From positions 1 through 64,000 of the forward strand of contig JACJYR010000001.1 of assembly GCA_020636005.1 (NCBI GenBank): a stretch of DNA of 64,000 bases, read 5' to 3'. Under the pieces are notes generated by a model. That model saw only the letters and a list, made by a program, of their open reading frames with translations. It searched no databases and was not told where the DNA came from. Of the stretch, positions 33,175 to 41,229 are shown in pieces. The translations under genes and the position numbers were made by a program. Numbering within the stretch: position 1 is the first letter of the stretch; the number at the start of each line of letters is the position of its first letter. Origin of the DNA: Lewinellaceae bacterium (GTDB lineage: Bacteria > Bacteroidota > Bacteroidia > Chitinophagales > Saprospiraceae).

Positions 33175-33792
33175 TCAAAATCCCGTTCTTTTCTTCTGTT
33201 TGGGGATGACCATGGACACATGGACGACCAGCTTGCCCATGCTTTCGTCTTCGTTTATTTTATAGATATTTCGAATGGTCAGGGTAGTATCTACCAGGGC
33301 CACCTCGTTGGCCGGATCGGTCATTTTGAAGTTTTCTTTGGCCAGGCGTTCCCAGTCACCTTTTGGGGTGCCGACCAGGTACCATTGTTTGTTGTCGGTA
33401 ATGACCAGCCTGGAGGCCTCGTCCCGCAGGCTGGCGGAGGAGTCTACCGGGATGAAGGAAAGGAACAGGACATCTTCTGTATCGTCGAAGCTTTGGTGCA
33501 CTTTGGCAATGCGCTCCGATTTTGCTTTATCGTCTGCCGGGTTTCCCGTCAAAAAGTTGACGACGGACACCCTTCCCTTCATGACCTCCTGGCTGATGGG
33601 GAGGTTGTCCTGGTTGTCGTACTGGAAGGGGGCCATTCTGCCAAGGTTCCCCAATTCCTCCATGTATTCCTCCCTGAAGTTTTTGCCGGCGTTCAAAAAG
33701 TAAAGCGCCCCTGCGGGCATGACGAACAGCACGATAAAAATCAGGATGGCAATGAATGGGTTTCGGCTGCTCTTTTCCTTATCTTCTTCCAT
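33175..33792 (-). CDS. SCO1/SenC-like protein lacking the copper-binding cysteines
   Basis: 205 residues: a short cytoplasmic head, one membrane anchor (about 13-33, IAILIFIVLFVMPAGALYFL) and a thioredoxin-fold domain outside. Its position between the oxidase operon and DUF420, and the strand text VSVVNFLTGN, HQSFDDTEDVLFLSFIPVDS and YLVGTPKGDWERLAKENFKM match the SCO family. The CxxxC that normally follows VVNFxxT is absent; the region reads TGNPADDKAKSERIAKVHQ and the whole protein has no cysteine. Copper binding in the usual way is therefore impossible. It may be a chaperone or a structural paralogue. The family assignment is good; the function is unclear. Confidence 0.75.
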   Translation of the reverse strand: MEEDKEKSSRNPFIAILIFIVLFVMPAGALYFLNAGKNFREEYMEELGNLGRMAPFQYDNQDNLPISQEVMKGRVSVVNFLTGNPADDKAKSERIAKVHQSFDDTEDVLFLSFIPVDSSASLRDEASRLVITDNKQWYLVGTPKGDWERLAKENFKMTDPANEVALVDTTLTIRNIYKINEDESMGKLVVHVSMVIPKQKKRTGF

Positions 33793-33894
33793 ATTGATTG
33801 ATTGTGGACAGGTAACAAAGAACTTGTCAAGTAGTTTGTCAGGCTGATGTAAGGATTGTGGGGCGAGAAAGTCTTTAGAGCGGATCAGGCTTTC

Positions 33895-34007
33895 AAGGAT
33901 CGAAGGAAAAATAATCCCGATTTCACATCGGGATTATTTTTAAAAAACCCCTCCATTGCTGGGGCTTTCAAAATCAAAATAGTGAAGTTATTTTTTCATC
34001 GTTACCA
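33895..34007 (+). repeat. MITE-like ~110-bp repeat, copy C
   Basis: This is the most consensus-like copy, with a perfect ATAATCCCGAT / ATCGGGATTAT hairpin and CCCCTCCATTGCTGGGG. It lies 102 bp upstream of the SCO-like start and just beyond the terminator of the oxidase operon. Confidence 0.88.
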
Positions 34008-34058
34008 AATTAAAAAGTTTATCAGTCGGCCTGGAAGTTGGCTATTGCTGCATACAAC

Positions 34059-34091
34059 AAAAAAGGCGGGGCAACCAGCCCCGCCTTTTTT
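34059..34091 (-). terminator. Terminator at the end of the ACIII-oxidase operon
   Basis: AAAAAAGGCGGGGC and GCCCCGCCTTTTTT form a perfect 14-bp stem with a 5-nt loop and A/T runs on both sides, so it can work in either direction. It lies 112 bp beyond the stop of the subunit IV gene, and together with copy C it separates the oxidase genes from the SCO-like group. Confidence 0.8.
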
Positions 34092-34203
34092 GTCCTGATG
34101 AAAAACAATTTTACGCCCGCTGCCAGTCCGGGGATACTTTTGTTGAACCCAGCTGTGCAAGGTTTTCCCAACATAAAATGATCATTTTTCTTTCCTGCGA
34201 TTA

Positions 34204-34656
34204 CTATATCAACCCCCTGTACAACTCCGTATCATAATCAAGGCTTCCAGTCGAGGTTTTTGAACCCACTTCTTCTTTATTCTTTTCCTCGATCTGGTGC
34301 CGCCTGGCGCCCCATGAGCTTCCTTCCTGGAAAAACGCAATAATAGCCCACACCAACAGCAACATCGGCAACAACACACTCATCCGAAGGCCGCTTACTT
34401 CCTGCCCCAGGTGCATAAAATGATAGACAATGAAACGGGCCTTGTAGAGACTGAAACCTACCATGATGACGCCATACACCAAAGCCAGGGTGATAATAAT
34501 CCACTTGGAATCACTGATGTGGGCTTTGTGAAAGCCGTGGAAGATGTGCCCGTTGAAAAGCAGGGCAAAGAACACTTCGGTAATGGTAACAATGGCCAGC
34601 AGCCTCAATCCTTTGAAAACCAGTTTCTTCTGTTCGTCGTATGATAAATGGCTCAT
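34204..34656 (-). CDS. Cytochrome c oxidase subunit IV (caa3 type)
   Basis: 150 residues with three predicted membrane spans (about 17-37, 50-72, 88-110). The family pattern is visible in RLLAIVTITEVFFALLF, DSKWIIITLALVYGVIMVGF and YKARFIVYHFMHLGQEVSGL, followed by LLPMLLLVWAIIAFFQEGSS. This small subunit stabilises the oxidase rather than carrying cofactors. The C-terminal ~40 residues are polar and charged and lie outside the conserved core. It is the last gene before the terminator at 34059, 50 bp after the subunit III gene. Confidence 0.88.
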   Translation of the reverse strand: MSHLSYDEQKKLVFKGLRLLAIVTITEVFFALLFNGHIFHGFHKAHISDSKWIIITLALVYGVIMVGFSLYKARFIVYHFMHLGQEVSGLRMSVLLPMLLLVWAIIAFFQEGSSWGARRHQIEEKNKEEVGSKTSTGSLDYDTELYRGLI

Positions 34657-34706
34657 TATAGCTCGATTTTAGATTTTAGTTGATTGATGTTGGACAACCC
34701 GGGTTT

Positions 34707-35561
34707 TTACAACAGGTAGAAGACAAGGAAAACGAAGACCCATACCAAATCCACAAAGTGCCAGTACAAGCCGATCTTTTCCACCATTTCATAACCGTTG
34801 TGCCGCCTGACATAGACCCCGCTTGCCGCATTGAGCATGATGATGGTCAAAAAGACGACCCCTGAAAATACGTGAAACCCGTGGAAACCTGTGATGAAAA
34901 AAAACAACGCACCAAAAGCCCTGGGGCCAAAGTCCAGCTTGGCTTCTACACCGCTTTCAGTGCGGTATTTCCGCTGGAGCCACTCGCCGGATTCATGGTC
35001 TTTGTGTATAAGGTAGCCATCACCAGCCCGGAACGCAACCTGTTCGCCAGCGGGAAGGGCATGGCCGTGATCATCTTCAAGATACACACCCGCCTCCGTA
35101 TGGGTGCCAAATGGGTTTTGCGACAAGCTCACATGCTCCTTGGCGATGAGGGTCGTCCACTCCCAGGCTTGGCAACCAAGGAAGGTTGCACCGCCAAGGA
35201 TGGTCAGGAACATCCAGATGACGACTCCATTTTTGTTCTCACGGTGGCCCTCCTGTACTGCCCGAACCATAGTGACCGAACTGGCGATCAGCACGAAGGT
35301 CATGAAAGTAACAAAGACCAGCGGAGCTTTCAGCTCCGGGAAGAAAGGCACTTTTTCAAATACCACATCCGGCACTGGCCAGGTGGGGCTGCTAAAACGC
35401 AGCGCACCATAGGAAATCAGGAAACCTGCGAAAGTGAAAGCATCCGACAACAGGAAGTACCACATCATCAGCTTGCCATAACTGGCCTTAAAAGGCTCTT
35501 TCCCGCCTTCCCACAGGTGTTCGTCCTGATCGGCGGCATGCTCTAAAACTACTTCTGCCAT
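34707..35561 (-). CDS. ctaE: Cytochrome c oxidase subunit III
   Basis: 284 residues. Membrane spans carry the subunit III signatures KLMMWYFLLSDAFTFAGFLI, VFVTFMTFVLIASSVTMVRA, GATFLGCQAWEWTTLI and FFITGFHGFHVFSGVVFLTI, ending GLYWHFVDLVWVFVFLVFYLL. A hydrophilic insert of about 65 residues (GTHTEAGVYLEDDHG to YRTESGVEAKLDFG) sits between two spans; inserts of this kind are known in Bacteroidota enzymes. Subunit III has no redox centre; it stabilises the enzyme and its proton uptake. It is the second of two subunit III-type genes in the operon. Confidence 0.9.
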   Translation of the reverse strand: MAEVVLEHAADQDEHLWEGGKEPFKASYGKLMMWYFLLSDAFTFAGFLISYGALRFSSPTWPVPDVVFEKVPFFPELKAPLVFVTFMTFVLIASSVTMVRAVQEGHRENKNGVVIWMFLTILGGATFLGCQAWEWTTLIAKEHVSLSQNPFGTHTEAGVYLEDDHGHALPAGEQVAFRAGDGYLIHKDHESGEWLQRKYRTESGVEAKLDFGPRAFGALFFFITGFHGFHVFSGVVFLTIIMLNAASGVYVRRHNGYEMVEKIGLYWHFVDLVWVFVFLVFYLL

Positions 35562-35670
35562 ATTAGTTGGTTTGACGGTTTCATGGCTTCATGGCTTCCT
35601 TGTTTCATGGCTCCCGGCCAATTATCAATTACCATTTACCAATCACCATTTTCTTTTTTTACAAGTATGG

Positions 35671-35721
35671 GTCGAAGGCAAAATAAGTCGCTGGATGAAT
35701 CAGGATTAATTTTCCTTCGAT
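35671..35721. repeat. Inverted ends of the MITE-like family, possible solo or rearranged copy
   Basis: GTCGAAGGCAAAATAA and TTAATTTTCCTTCGAT face each other, both matching the GATCGAAGGAAAAATAA end of the ~110-bp family; the central hairpins are missing. It lies between the two subunit III genes, next to an iterated TTCATGGCT repeat (35579-35612). Confidence 0.5.
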
Positions 35722-35728
35722 AGTCACA

Positions 35729-36307
35729 TCAACGGTAAAGGGTTAGAAACAAAAACAAATAGACCCACAGCAAATCTACAAAGTGCCAGTAGGTCAACGT
35801 CAGGTCGAAACGCAACCTGCGTTTTTCAGTTACTTTGAATTTCAGTCCGAAAGCGTGTATCAGGGCCACTGCGAGGGCAGCGATGCCCCCCAGCACGTGG
35901 GCAGCATGTATCCAGGAGATAACATACACAAAATCCCCGGAAGGATTGATGGTGAATGGAACGCCGGAGGCTGCCATTTGCTCCCATCCCAGGTATTGGA
36001 ACACAAAGAAGGAAAGGCCAAGGATGAAACTGGCAACCAGCAGCAATTTGTAAGCTTGCTCCTTCCCCCTTTTATACGATAAATAAGAGCTGTGAAGGGT
36101 CACGCTGCTCAGCAAAATAACAGCAGTGCTGACCTTAAAAATATCCGGCAGGCTGAACTCCAGCCAGTTGCCGGCAGCCTGCCGCACAACATAGGCACTT
36201 GTCAGTGATGCGAACATCATCAACAAAGAACCGCAACCCACCCACATGGCAAATTTGTAGGGGTGGATTTTGTTTCTGCCTGTATTTTCTTGTATGGTCA
36301 AGTCCAT
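35729..36307 (-). CDS. Second cytochrome c oxidase subunit III-type protein
   Basis: 192 residues from the ATG at 36307 (MDLTIQENTGRN). An in-frame TTG at 36373 would add 22 residues made of iterated-word repeat, so it is not preferred. Five spans carry the shorter subunit III pattern: KFAMWVGCGSLLMMFASLTS, STAVILLSSVTLHSSYLSYK, SFFVFQYLGWEQM, VISWIHAAHVLGGIAALAVA and, at the end, LTYWHFVDLLWVYLFLFL. Paired long and short subunit III genes are common in Bacteroidota caa3 operons. The shorter form may replace or accompany the longer one in the complex. Confidence 0.85.
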   Translation of the reverse strand: MDLTIQENTGRNKIHPYKFAMWVGCGSLLMMFASLTSAYVVRQAAGNWLEFSLPDIFKVSTAVILLSSVTLHSSYLSYKRGKEQAYKLLLVASFILGLSFFVFQYLGWEQMAASGVPFTINPSGDFVYVISWIHAAHVLGGIAALAVALIHAFGLKFKVTEKRRLRFDLTLTYWHFVDLLWVYLFLFLTLYR

Positions 36308-36433
36308 TTGAAGAAATTGTTGTGTTTGGGTGTTTGGGTGTTTTGAGCCTCGGTTTTCATTTTTCAAATTCAACCATTAATTTTCACCCAAACCCGTTCG
36401 CTAAAAACACATAAAACACACAAACTCATTAAA

Positions 36434-37336
36434 TCAAACCTTGTCCAGCCACAGCACTACCAATGCCAATGGCAGGTAGAAGAAGGAACTGAACATGAGT
36501 TGCATGGCAGCCTTCCTATCGTTTTGGCGGTAAAGGTTCCAGCCAAACCAAGCGTATGCAATGGCGATTAGCGTCAGCGATACAGCAGACACAATGCCGG
36601 TGATTCCCGTGAAAAAAGGAATCAGGCCCACTGGTATCAGGCAAAGGGCGTACAGCGCACCTTGAAGGCCTATGCTCTTGTCACGATCCCCGTTTTTTGT
36701 GGCGACAAACCGGAAACCTGCTTTTTGATAATCCTCAAAGCCCAGCCAACTGATAGCACCAAAGTGCGGGAACTGCCAGAAAAACTGCAGGGCAAAAAGG
36801 GCAAAAGCCAGGGACGTCAATTCGCCCTGAAACGCTACACAGCCAATCAGCATCGGCAATGCACCCGGAAAGGCACCGATGGCAATGGCCGCCGGGGAAA
36901 TCCTTTTCATCGGTGTGTAAAGAAAAGCATAGCTCAAAAGTGCCATCACCCCAAAAAAGGAGGCCCAGGGATTAAAGAGCGCCAACAACATCAGGCCGAT
37001 GATGCTCATCAAACCAGCCGTAAGCACTGCATCCGCAACGGTCATCCTGCCAGTCGCCAAGGGACGGTCTGCTGTGCGTTTCATCAATTTGTCAAAATCC
37101 CTTTCGAGAACCTGGTTCAGCGCATTCGCTGCACCAGCTACGCAAAAACCGCCCAGGGCCAGTATGCCAATAGCCAGCCAATTAGTTTCGCCGGTGGCAG
37201 CAATCAAATAAGCCATTACTGCCGAAAAAACGACTGTCAAATTAAGCTTAAACTTGACCAGCATCCCAAAGTCCCTCACTTTTTGGGAGACCATGGCAAT
37301 TGGGCTGGCAGTGGCAGTTTTTATTTTTTGGTACAC
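36434..37336 (-). CDS. cyoE: Protoheme IX farnesyltransferase (heme O synthase)
   Basis: 300 residues from a GTG at 37336; the ATG at 37294 (MVSQKVRDFG) is an alternative that keeps the whole conserved core. It transfers a farnesyl group to heme b, making heme O, the precursor of heme A of the oxidase. The UbiA-type motif NQVLERDFDKLMKRTADRPL, with the Asp-rich DxxxD and the downstream ATGR, lies near residues 90-115, and a second conserved block is YTPMKRISPAAIAIGAFPGA. Seven to nine spans are predicted. No heme A synthase gene is visible in the window. MITE-like copy D lies 22 bp before the GTG. Confidence 0.92.
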   Translation of the reverse strand: MYQKIKTATASPIAMVSQKVRDFGMLVKFKLNLTVVFSAVMAYLIAATGETNWLAIGILALGGFCVAGAANALNQVLERDFDKLMKRTADRPLATGRMTVADAVLTAGLMSIIGLMLLALFNPWASFFGVMALLSYAFLYTPMKRISPAAIAIGAFPGALPMLIGCVAFQGELTSLAFALFALQFFWQFPHFGAISWLGFEDYQKAGFRFVATKNGDRDKSIGLQGALYALCLIPVGLIPFFTGITGIVSAVSLTLIAIAYAWFGWNLYRQNDRKAAMQLMFSSFFYLPLALVVLWLDKV

Positions 37337-37358
37337 GAAAATTTTCTATTAGCCTGTA

Positions 37359-37460
37359 AGATCGAAGGAAAAATAAAATGACTATTTTATTTTTAAAAAA
37401 CCCCTCCATTGCTGGGGTTTTCAAAATCAAAATGGTGAAGTTATTTTTTCATTGTTACTT
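37359..37460 (+). repeat. MITE-like ~110-bp repeat, copy D
   Basis: The ends and the right half match the family closely, but the first hairpin is different: AAAATAAAAT / ATTTTATTTT replaces the ATCCCGAT stem, so base pairing is kept while the sequence has changed. It lies directly upstream of cyoE. An extra inverted repeat (GATTTGAGAT / ATCTCAAATC) follows at about 37464-37509. Confidence 0.85.
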
Positions 37461-37573
37461 AATGATTTGAGATTTGATCCCGTGAAACACAAATCATACA
37501 TCTCAAATCTTGTAATCTGCAATTTTACAGCAGGAATTATTCAAACGGTTAAAATCGGTTCCATCTAACCTTG

Positions 37574-39433
37574 TCAATGACCCTGATCGCCCTCGCCTTC
37601 TTTCAGCGGTTCGACCTGGGGGATAAATTCACGGCCATTTTTACCATAATCATAAGCCCAACGCTGAACGGTTGGCAGTTTGCCCGGCCAGTTGCCGTGG
37701 CCCGGCCTAACGGGCGTCGTCCACTCAATAGTGGTAGCGCCCCAGGGGTTCTGGGTCGTCACTTTTTTACCCTTCCAGATGCTGTAGAAGAAGTTGATCA
37801 CCATCAATATCTGAAAACCGAATGTCAGGATAGCAGCTATGGTGATGAACTGGTTCATGGTAGCAAAATGGCTGAATGTGTCGAAGTTGTCGAAACGATA
37901 GTAACGGCGCGGGACACCTGCCATACCGAGGTAGTGCATTGGCCAGAAAATGGCATAAGCGCCAACGATGGTGCCCCAGAAGTGAATCTTGCCAAGTGTA
38001 TCGTTCATGTAGCGGCCAAACATCTTGGGGAACCAATTGTAAACCCCGGCAAACATGCCGAAAAAGGCCGCAATACCCATCACGATATGGAAGTGGGCCA
38101 CAACGAAATAGGTGTCGTGCATCTGAATATCAATGGCCGAGTTGCCGAGGAAGATGCCCGTCAAACCACCGGAAATGAACATAGAGACAAAGCCGATGGC
38201 AAACAACGAGGCCGCATTGTACCGGATGTTTGCCTTGTACATCGTCGATATCCAGTTAAATACTTTTACTGCCGAGGGTACGGCTATGATGAGGGTGAAA
38301 ATGACAAAGAAGTTGGAAATGAATGGGTTCACACCGGACATAAACATGTGGTGGGCCCAAACAATAAAGGACAAAAAGCCAATGGCGAGGATGGAAAACA
38401 CCATTGCCTTATAGCCGAATATCGGCTTGCGGCAGTGTACGGAAAGCACTTCTGACACCAGGCCCATCGCAGGAAGGATGATGATGTAAACCTCCGGGTG
38501 GCCAAGGAACCAGAACAAGTGCTGGTACAGGATCGGGCTGCCCCCAACGTGGTCGAGTGCCTGCCCGCCGATGAAAATTTCACTGAGGTAGAAACTGGTG
38601 CCCATGCCCCGGTCGAACATCAACAACAGGAAGCCCGAAACCAAAACGGGGAATGACAACAGGGCGAGAATAGCTGTGACGAAAAAAGCCCAGATGGTCA
38701 ACGGCATCCGCCACATGTTCATGCCCTTTGTACGCATGTTCAATACAGTTGTGACGTAATTGACACCGCCGAGGGCTACAGAGACGACGAAGAAAACAAG
38801 GCTGAGCGTCCATAGGGTCATACCGGTGCCGGAGCCGTCAGAAGCTTGCGGCAGGGCGCTGAGCGGAGGGTAGGCGACCCACCCACCTGCAAATGGCCCG
38901 GTGCTCAGGAAAAGGGAGTAGAACATGATCACACTGGACAGAAAAAAGAACCAGTAAGAGAGCATATTCAGGAAGGGCGATGCCATGTCCCTTGCCCCTA
39001 ATTGAAGGGGGATCAGGAGATTGCTGAACGTGCCGCTCAAACCTGCCGTCAAGACGAAAAAGACGATGATGGTTCCGTGCATGGTCACGAGCGCATAATA
39101 AAACTCAGGGGCCAGGGTACCAACGCCGGTATCCGGGTTTATCTCGATCCATTTTCCCAGCAGGGGCCTGAGCCAGGCCATGCTCTCTTCGGGGAAACCC
39201 AGTTGCATGCGGAATATAATGGACATGCCTGCCCCAATAATGGCCCAAATCATCCCCGTGATCAGAAACTGACGGGCAATAATTTTGTGGTCCATGCTGA
39301 AGATGTACTTGGTGATGAAGTTCGATTTGTACTTATCACCATGTTCATGCTCGTGGAAGTGGTCGTCGAAGCCCAACTCCTCGATGAGCTTTTCTTCTTG
39401 AACTGCGGGGGCTGTTGTCGTCACGGTAGCCAT
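37574..39433 (-). CDS. ctaD: Cytochrome c oxidase subunit I
   Basis: 619 residues with twelve or more membrane spans. It holds heme a and the heme a3-CuB centre where oxygen is reduced. Ligand motifs are visible: the helix II histidine in ALVTMHGTIIVFFVLTAGLS (low-spin heme), WFLGHPEVYIIILPAMGLVS (CuB histidine with the cross-linked tyrosine), AHHMFMSGVNPF (the two further CuB histidines) and VVAHFHIVMGIAAFFGMFAG (heme a3 and heme a histidines). The glutamate of the D channel is not assigned here. It lies 63 bp downstream of coxB in the operon. The length is normal for a caa3-type subunit I with a short N-terminal extension. Confidence 0.95.
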   Translation of the reverse strand: MATVTTTAPAVQEEKLIEELGFDDHFHEHEHGDKYKSNFITKYIFSMDHKIIARQFLITGMIWAIIGAGMSIIFRMQLGFPEESMAWLRPLLGKWIEINPDTGVGTLAPEFYYALVTMHGTIIVFFVLTAGLSGTFSNLLIPLQLGARDMASPFLNMLSYWFFFLSSVIMFYSLFLSTGPFAGGWVAYPPLSALPQASDGSGTGMTLWTLSLVFFVVSVALGGVNYVTTVLNMRTKGMNMWRMPLTIWAFFVTAILALLSFPVLVSGFLLLMFDRGMGTSFYLSEIFIGGQALDHVGGSPILYQHLFWFLGHPEVYIIILPAMGLVSEVLSVHCRKPIFGYKAMVFSILAIGFLSFIVWAHHMFMSGVNPFISNFFVIFTLIIAVPSAVKVFNWISTMYKANIRYNAASLFAIGFVSMFISGGLTGIFLGNSAIDIQMHDTYFVVAHFHIVMGIAAFFGMFAGVYNWFPKMFGRYMNDTLGKIHFWGTIVGAYAIFWPMHYLGMAGVPRRYYRFDNFDTFSHFATMNQFITIAAILTFGFQILMVINFFYSIWKGKKVTTQNPWGATTIEWTTPVRPGHGNWPGKLPTVQRWAYDYGKNGREFIPQVEPLKEGEGDQGH

Positions 39434-39496
39434 ATTGTTGAATTTTTCTTTTAAAATGGTTCAGAGAAAGTTGAAATAACTGCGTCCACCTGTTTT

Positions 39497-40999
39497 CTAT
39501 TGGGTCAAAATCTGGAATTCCGTGCGGCGGTTTTTTGCACGGCCCTCTTCTGTATCGTTGGTGTCAATGGGGCGGTTTTCGCCGTATCCCTTGGCCGTCA
39601 GCCGGCTCTGCAAAATACCCTTGCCGGTAAGGTAGTTGTACACTGCTTTGGCTCTGTTGTCCGAAAGGAAGAGGTTCGCAGCATCCTCACCTTCATTGTC
39701 GGTATGGCCTGCCACCTCGATAGTCATGTTCGGAAACTTGTTCAAGGTAGCCACGATGTTGTCCAATTCGTATTTTGAAAGGGCAGTGAGGTTGGCAGAG
39801 CCTGTTTCAAAAGTTACATAATTGAGGCGGATGATCTTTTCATCTGCTTTTTCCGCTGCGAGCGCCTTTTCAACAGCGAGATTAAAATCTTGTTTACGCT
39901 GTTCAATTTCAATACCGAGCAGTTCATCCTTCCGGGGGTCTTCGTCGGAGCCACGGATGGAGGACATATAATAGGATTGTTGCTCTTTCAGCCAGGCATT
40001 GTATTCGTCTTCTGAAACGATGCGCACCAGCTTTCTCATGCTGAAGTGGCCCTTACCGCACAATTCTGCGCAAGCCAGTTCATAGTTGAACGTTTTCCAG
40101 AGTGGCTCGCTGGTAGGGTCTTTCGGGTCGGTTGGCTGCTGGTATTCCGGGTATTTGCGAAGTTCCTGCCTGTATTCCTCCGTAGTTTTGATGGGAGTGA
40201 AAACAAAATAGGTGGGCATGCCCGGCACGGCGTCCATTTTCACCCTGAAATGGGGAAGGAAAAAGTTGTGGAGCACGTCCCTGGCGGTGATCCTGACCCT
40301 GATTTTTTTGCCTACGGGCAATACGATGTCGTTGGGCTGGAAATCGTCCAGGTTTTTATCGTCGGTCCAGTCCTGGCCCAGGGGGTTTTTACCGGTGATC
40401 ATTTTATAGTCCCTGGCACCCAGCTTGCCATCAGGCCCTGGATAGCGCAGGTACCATAGGAATTGGGAGCCGGTAGCCTCGATTTCCATATAATCTTCTC
40501 CGCTGTCGCTGACATCCCCCATCACCTCGTTCCAGGCGACCAACCCACGGATCACCAGGAAGCACATCACCACAGCGGGTACTGCCGTCCAGATAATCTC
40601 GAGTTTGTTATCATGAGGAATAAAGGTTGAAATCACGCCTTTGCGCCCGTGGTATTTATAAGCAAACCAAAAAAGGGCAATGTGGGTGATGATAAATACG
40701 ATGCCCGTGAAGAACAGGGTCACGTTGAACAGCGAATCCAACACCCCGCCGTGAGCGGAAGCCGCTTCGTGGGGGCCATACCCCAGCATCCAGTTCTTAT
40801 AGTGCATGGCAGACCATACACAATAGACCAGGAAAACAACCATAAATACCAACATCAGGAGACCGTTGCGCCTGTTGGATTCCAATTGTACCTCTTCCTC
40901 ACCGCGGATTTTAGCAGCCAACTCGGTCACTTTGCCGATTTGAACAACTACAATAACGATGAGAATTAAACAACCAATGATAATTAATCCAGTGCTCAT
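39497..40999 (-). CDS. ctaC: Cytochrome c oxidase subunit II fused to a C-terminal OmpA-like peptidoglycan-binding domain
   Basis: 500 residues. Spans lie near 1-20, 48-67 and 90-115; then the periplasmic cupredoxin domain carries an intact CuA site: DVLHNFFLPHFRVKMDAVPG holds the first histidine and CAELCGKGHFSM (residues 310-321) the two cysteines, glutamate, histidine and methionine. A charged helical linker (about 340-390) leads to residues 395-500, an OmpA domain: VTFETGSANLTALSKYELDN, VAGHTDNEG, LSDNRAKAVYNYL, GYGENRPIDTND and NRRTEF. The aspartate of HTD and the arginine of DNRA, which bind diaminopimelate in the OmpA family, are both kept. The domain faces the periplasm, so it could tether the oxidase to peptidoglycan. 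The frame is continuous with no frameshift. The usual subunit II ends after the CuA domain or carries cytochrome c instead. Confidence 0.92.
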   Translation of the reverse strand: MSTGLIIIGCLILIVIVVVQIGKVTELAAKIRGEEEVQLESNRRNGLLMLVFMVVFLVYCVWSAMHYKNWMLGYGPHEAASAHGGVLDSLFNVTLFFTGIVFIITHIALFWFAYKYHGRKGVISTFIPHDNKLEIIWTAVPAVVMCFLVIRGLVAWNEVMGDVSDSGEDYMEIEATGSQFLWYLRYPGPDGKLGARDYKMITGKNPLGQDWTDDKNLDDFQPNDIVLPVGKKIRVRITARDVLHNFFLPHFRVKMDAVPGMPTYFVFTPIKTTEEYRQELRKYPEYQQPTDPKDPTSEPLWKTFNYELACAELCGKGHFSMRKLVRIVSEDEYNAWLKEQQSYYMSSIRGSDEDPRKDELLGIEIEQRKQDFNLAVEKALAAEKADEKIIRLNYVTFETGSANLTALSKYELDNIVATLNKFPNMTIEVAGHTDNEGEDAANLFLSDNRAKAVYNYLTGKGILQSRLTAKGYGENRPIDTNDTEEGRAKNRRTEFQILTQ

Positions 41000-41011
41000 T
41001 ATAAACGAGTT

Positions 41012-41124
41012 AGTAACGATGAAAAAATAACTTCACCATTTTGATTTTGAAAACCCCAGCATTGGAGGGTTTTTTTTAAAATAATCCCGATTTCACATCG
41101 GGATTATTTTTCCTTCGATCCTTA
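41012..41124 (-). repeat. MITE-like ~110-bp repeat, copy E (inverted)
   Basis: This is the only copy in the opposite orientation; read on the minus strand it matches copies A and C over its full length, including the ATCCCGAT hairpin and the terminal CATCGTTACTAA. It ends 12 bp before the coxB start codon, between actF and coxB. Confidence 0.88.
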
Positions 41125-41229
41125 ATGGTTTCAGAATAAACTTGTTTAATGTGGTTTGGACATGGTTTGAAATAGCGGGGTGTTACAATCTTTGAACGAT
41201 TTCAAACAATTCCAAACAATCCTAAAATC

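Noticed and set aside
36308..36373. N-terminal extension of the second subunit III gene from a TTG
   Set aside because: The added 22 residues are encoded by an iterated-word repeat and precede the conserved start of the family.
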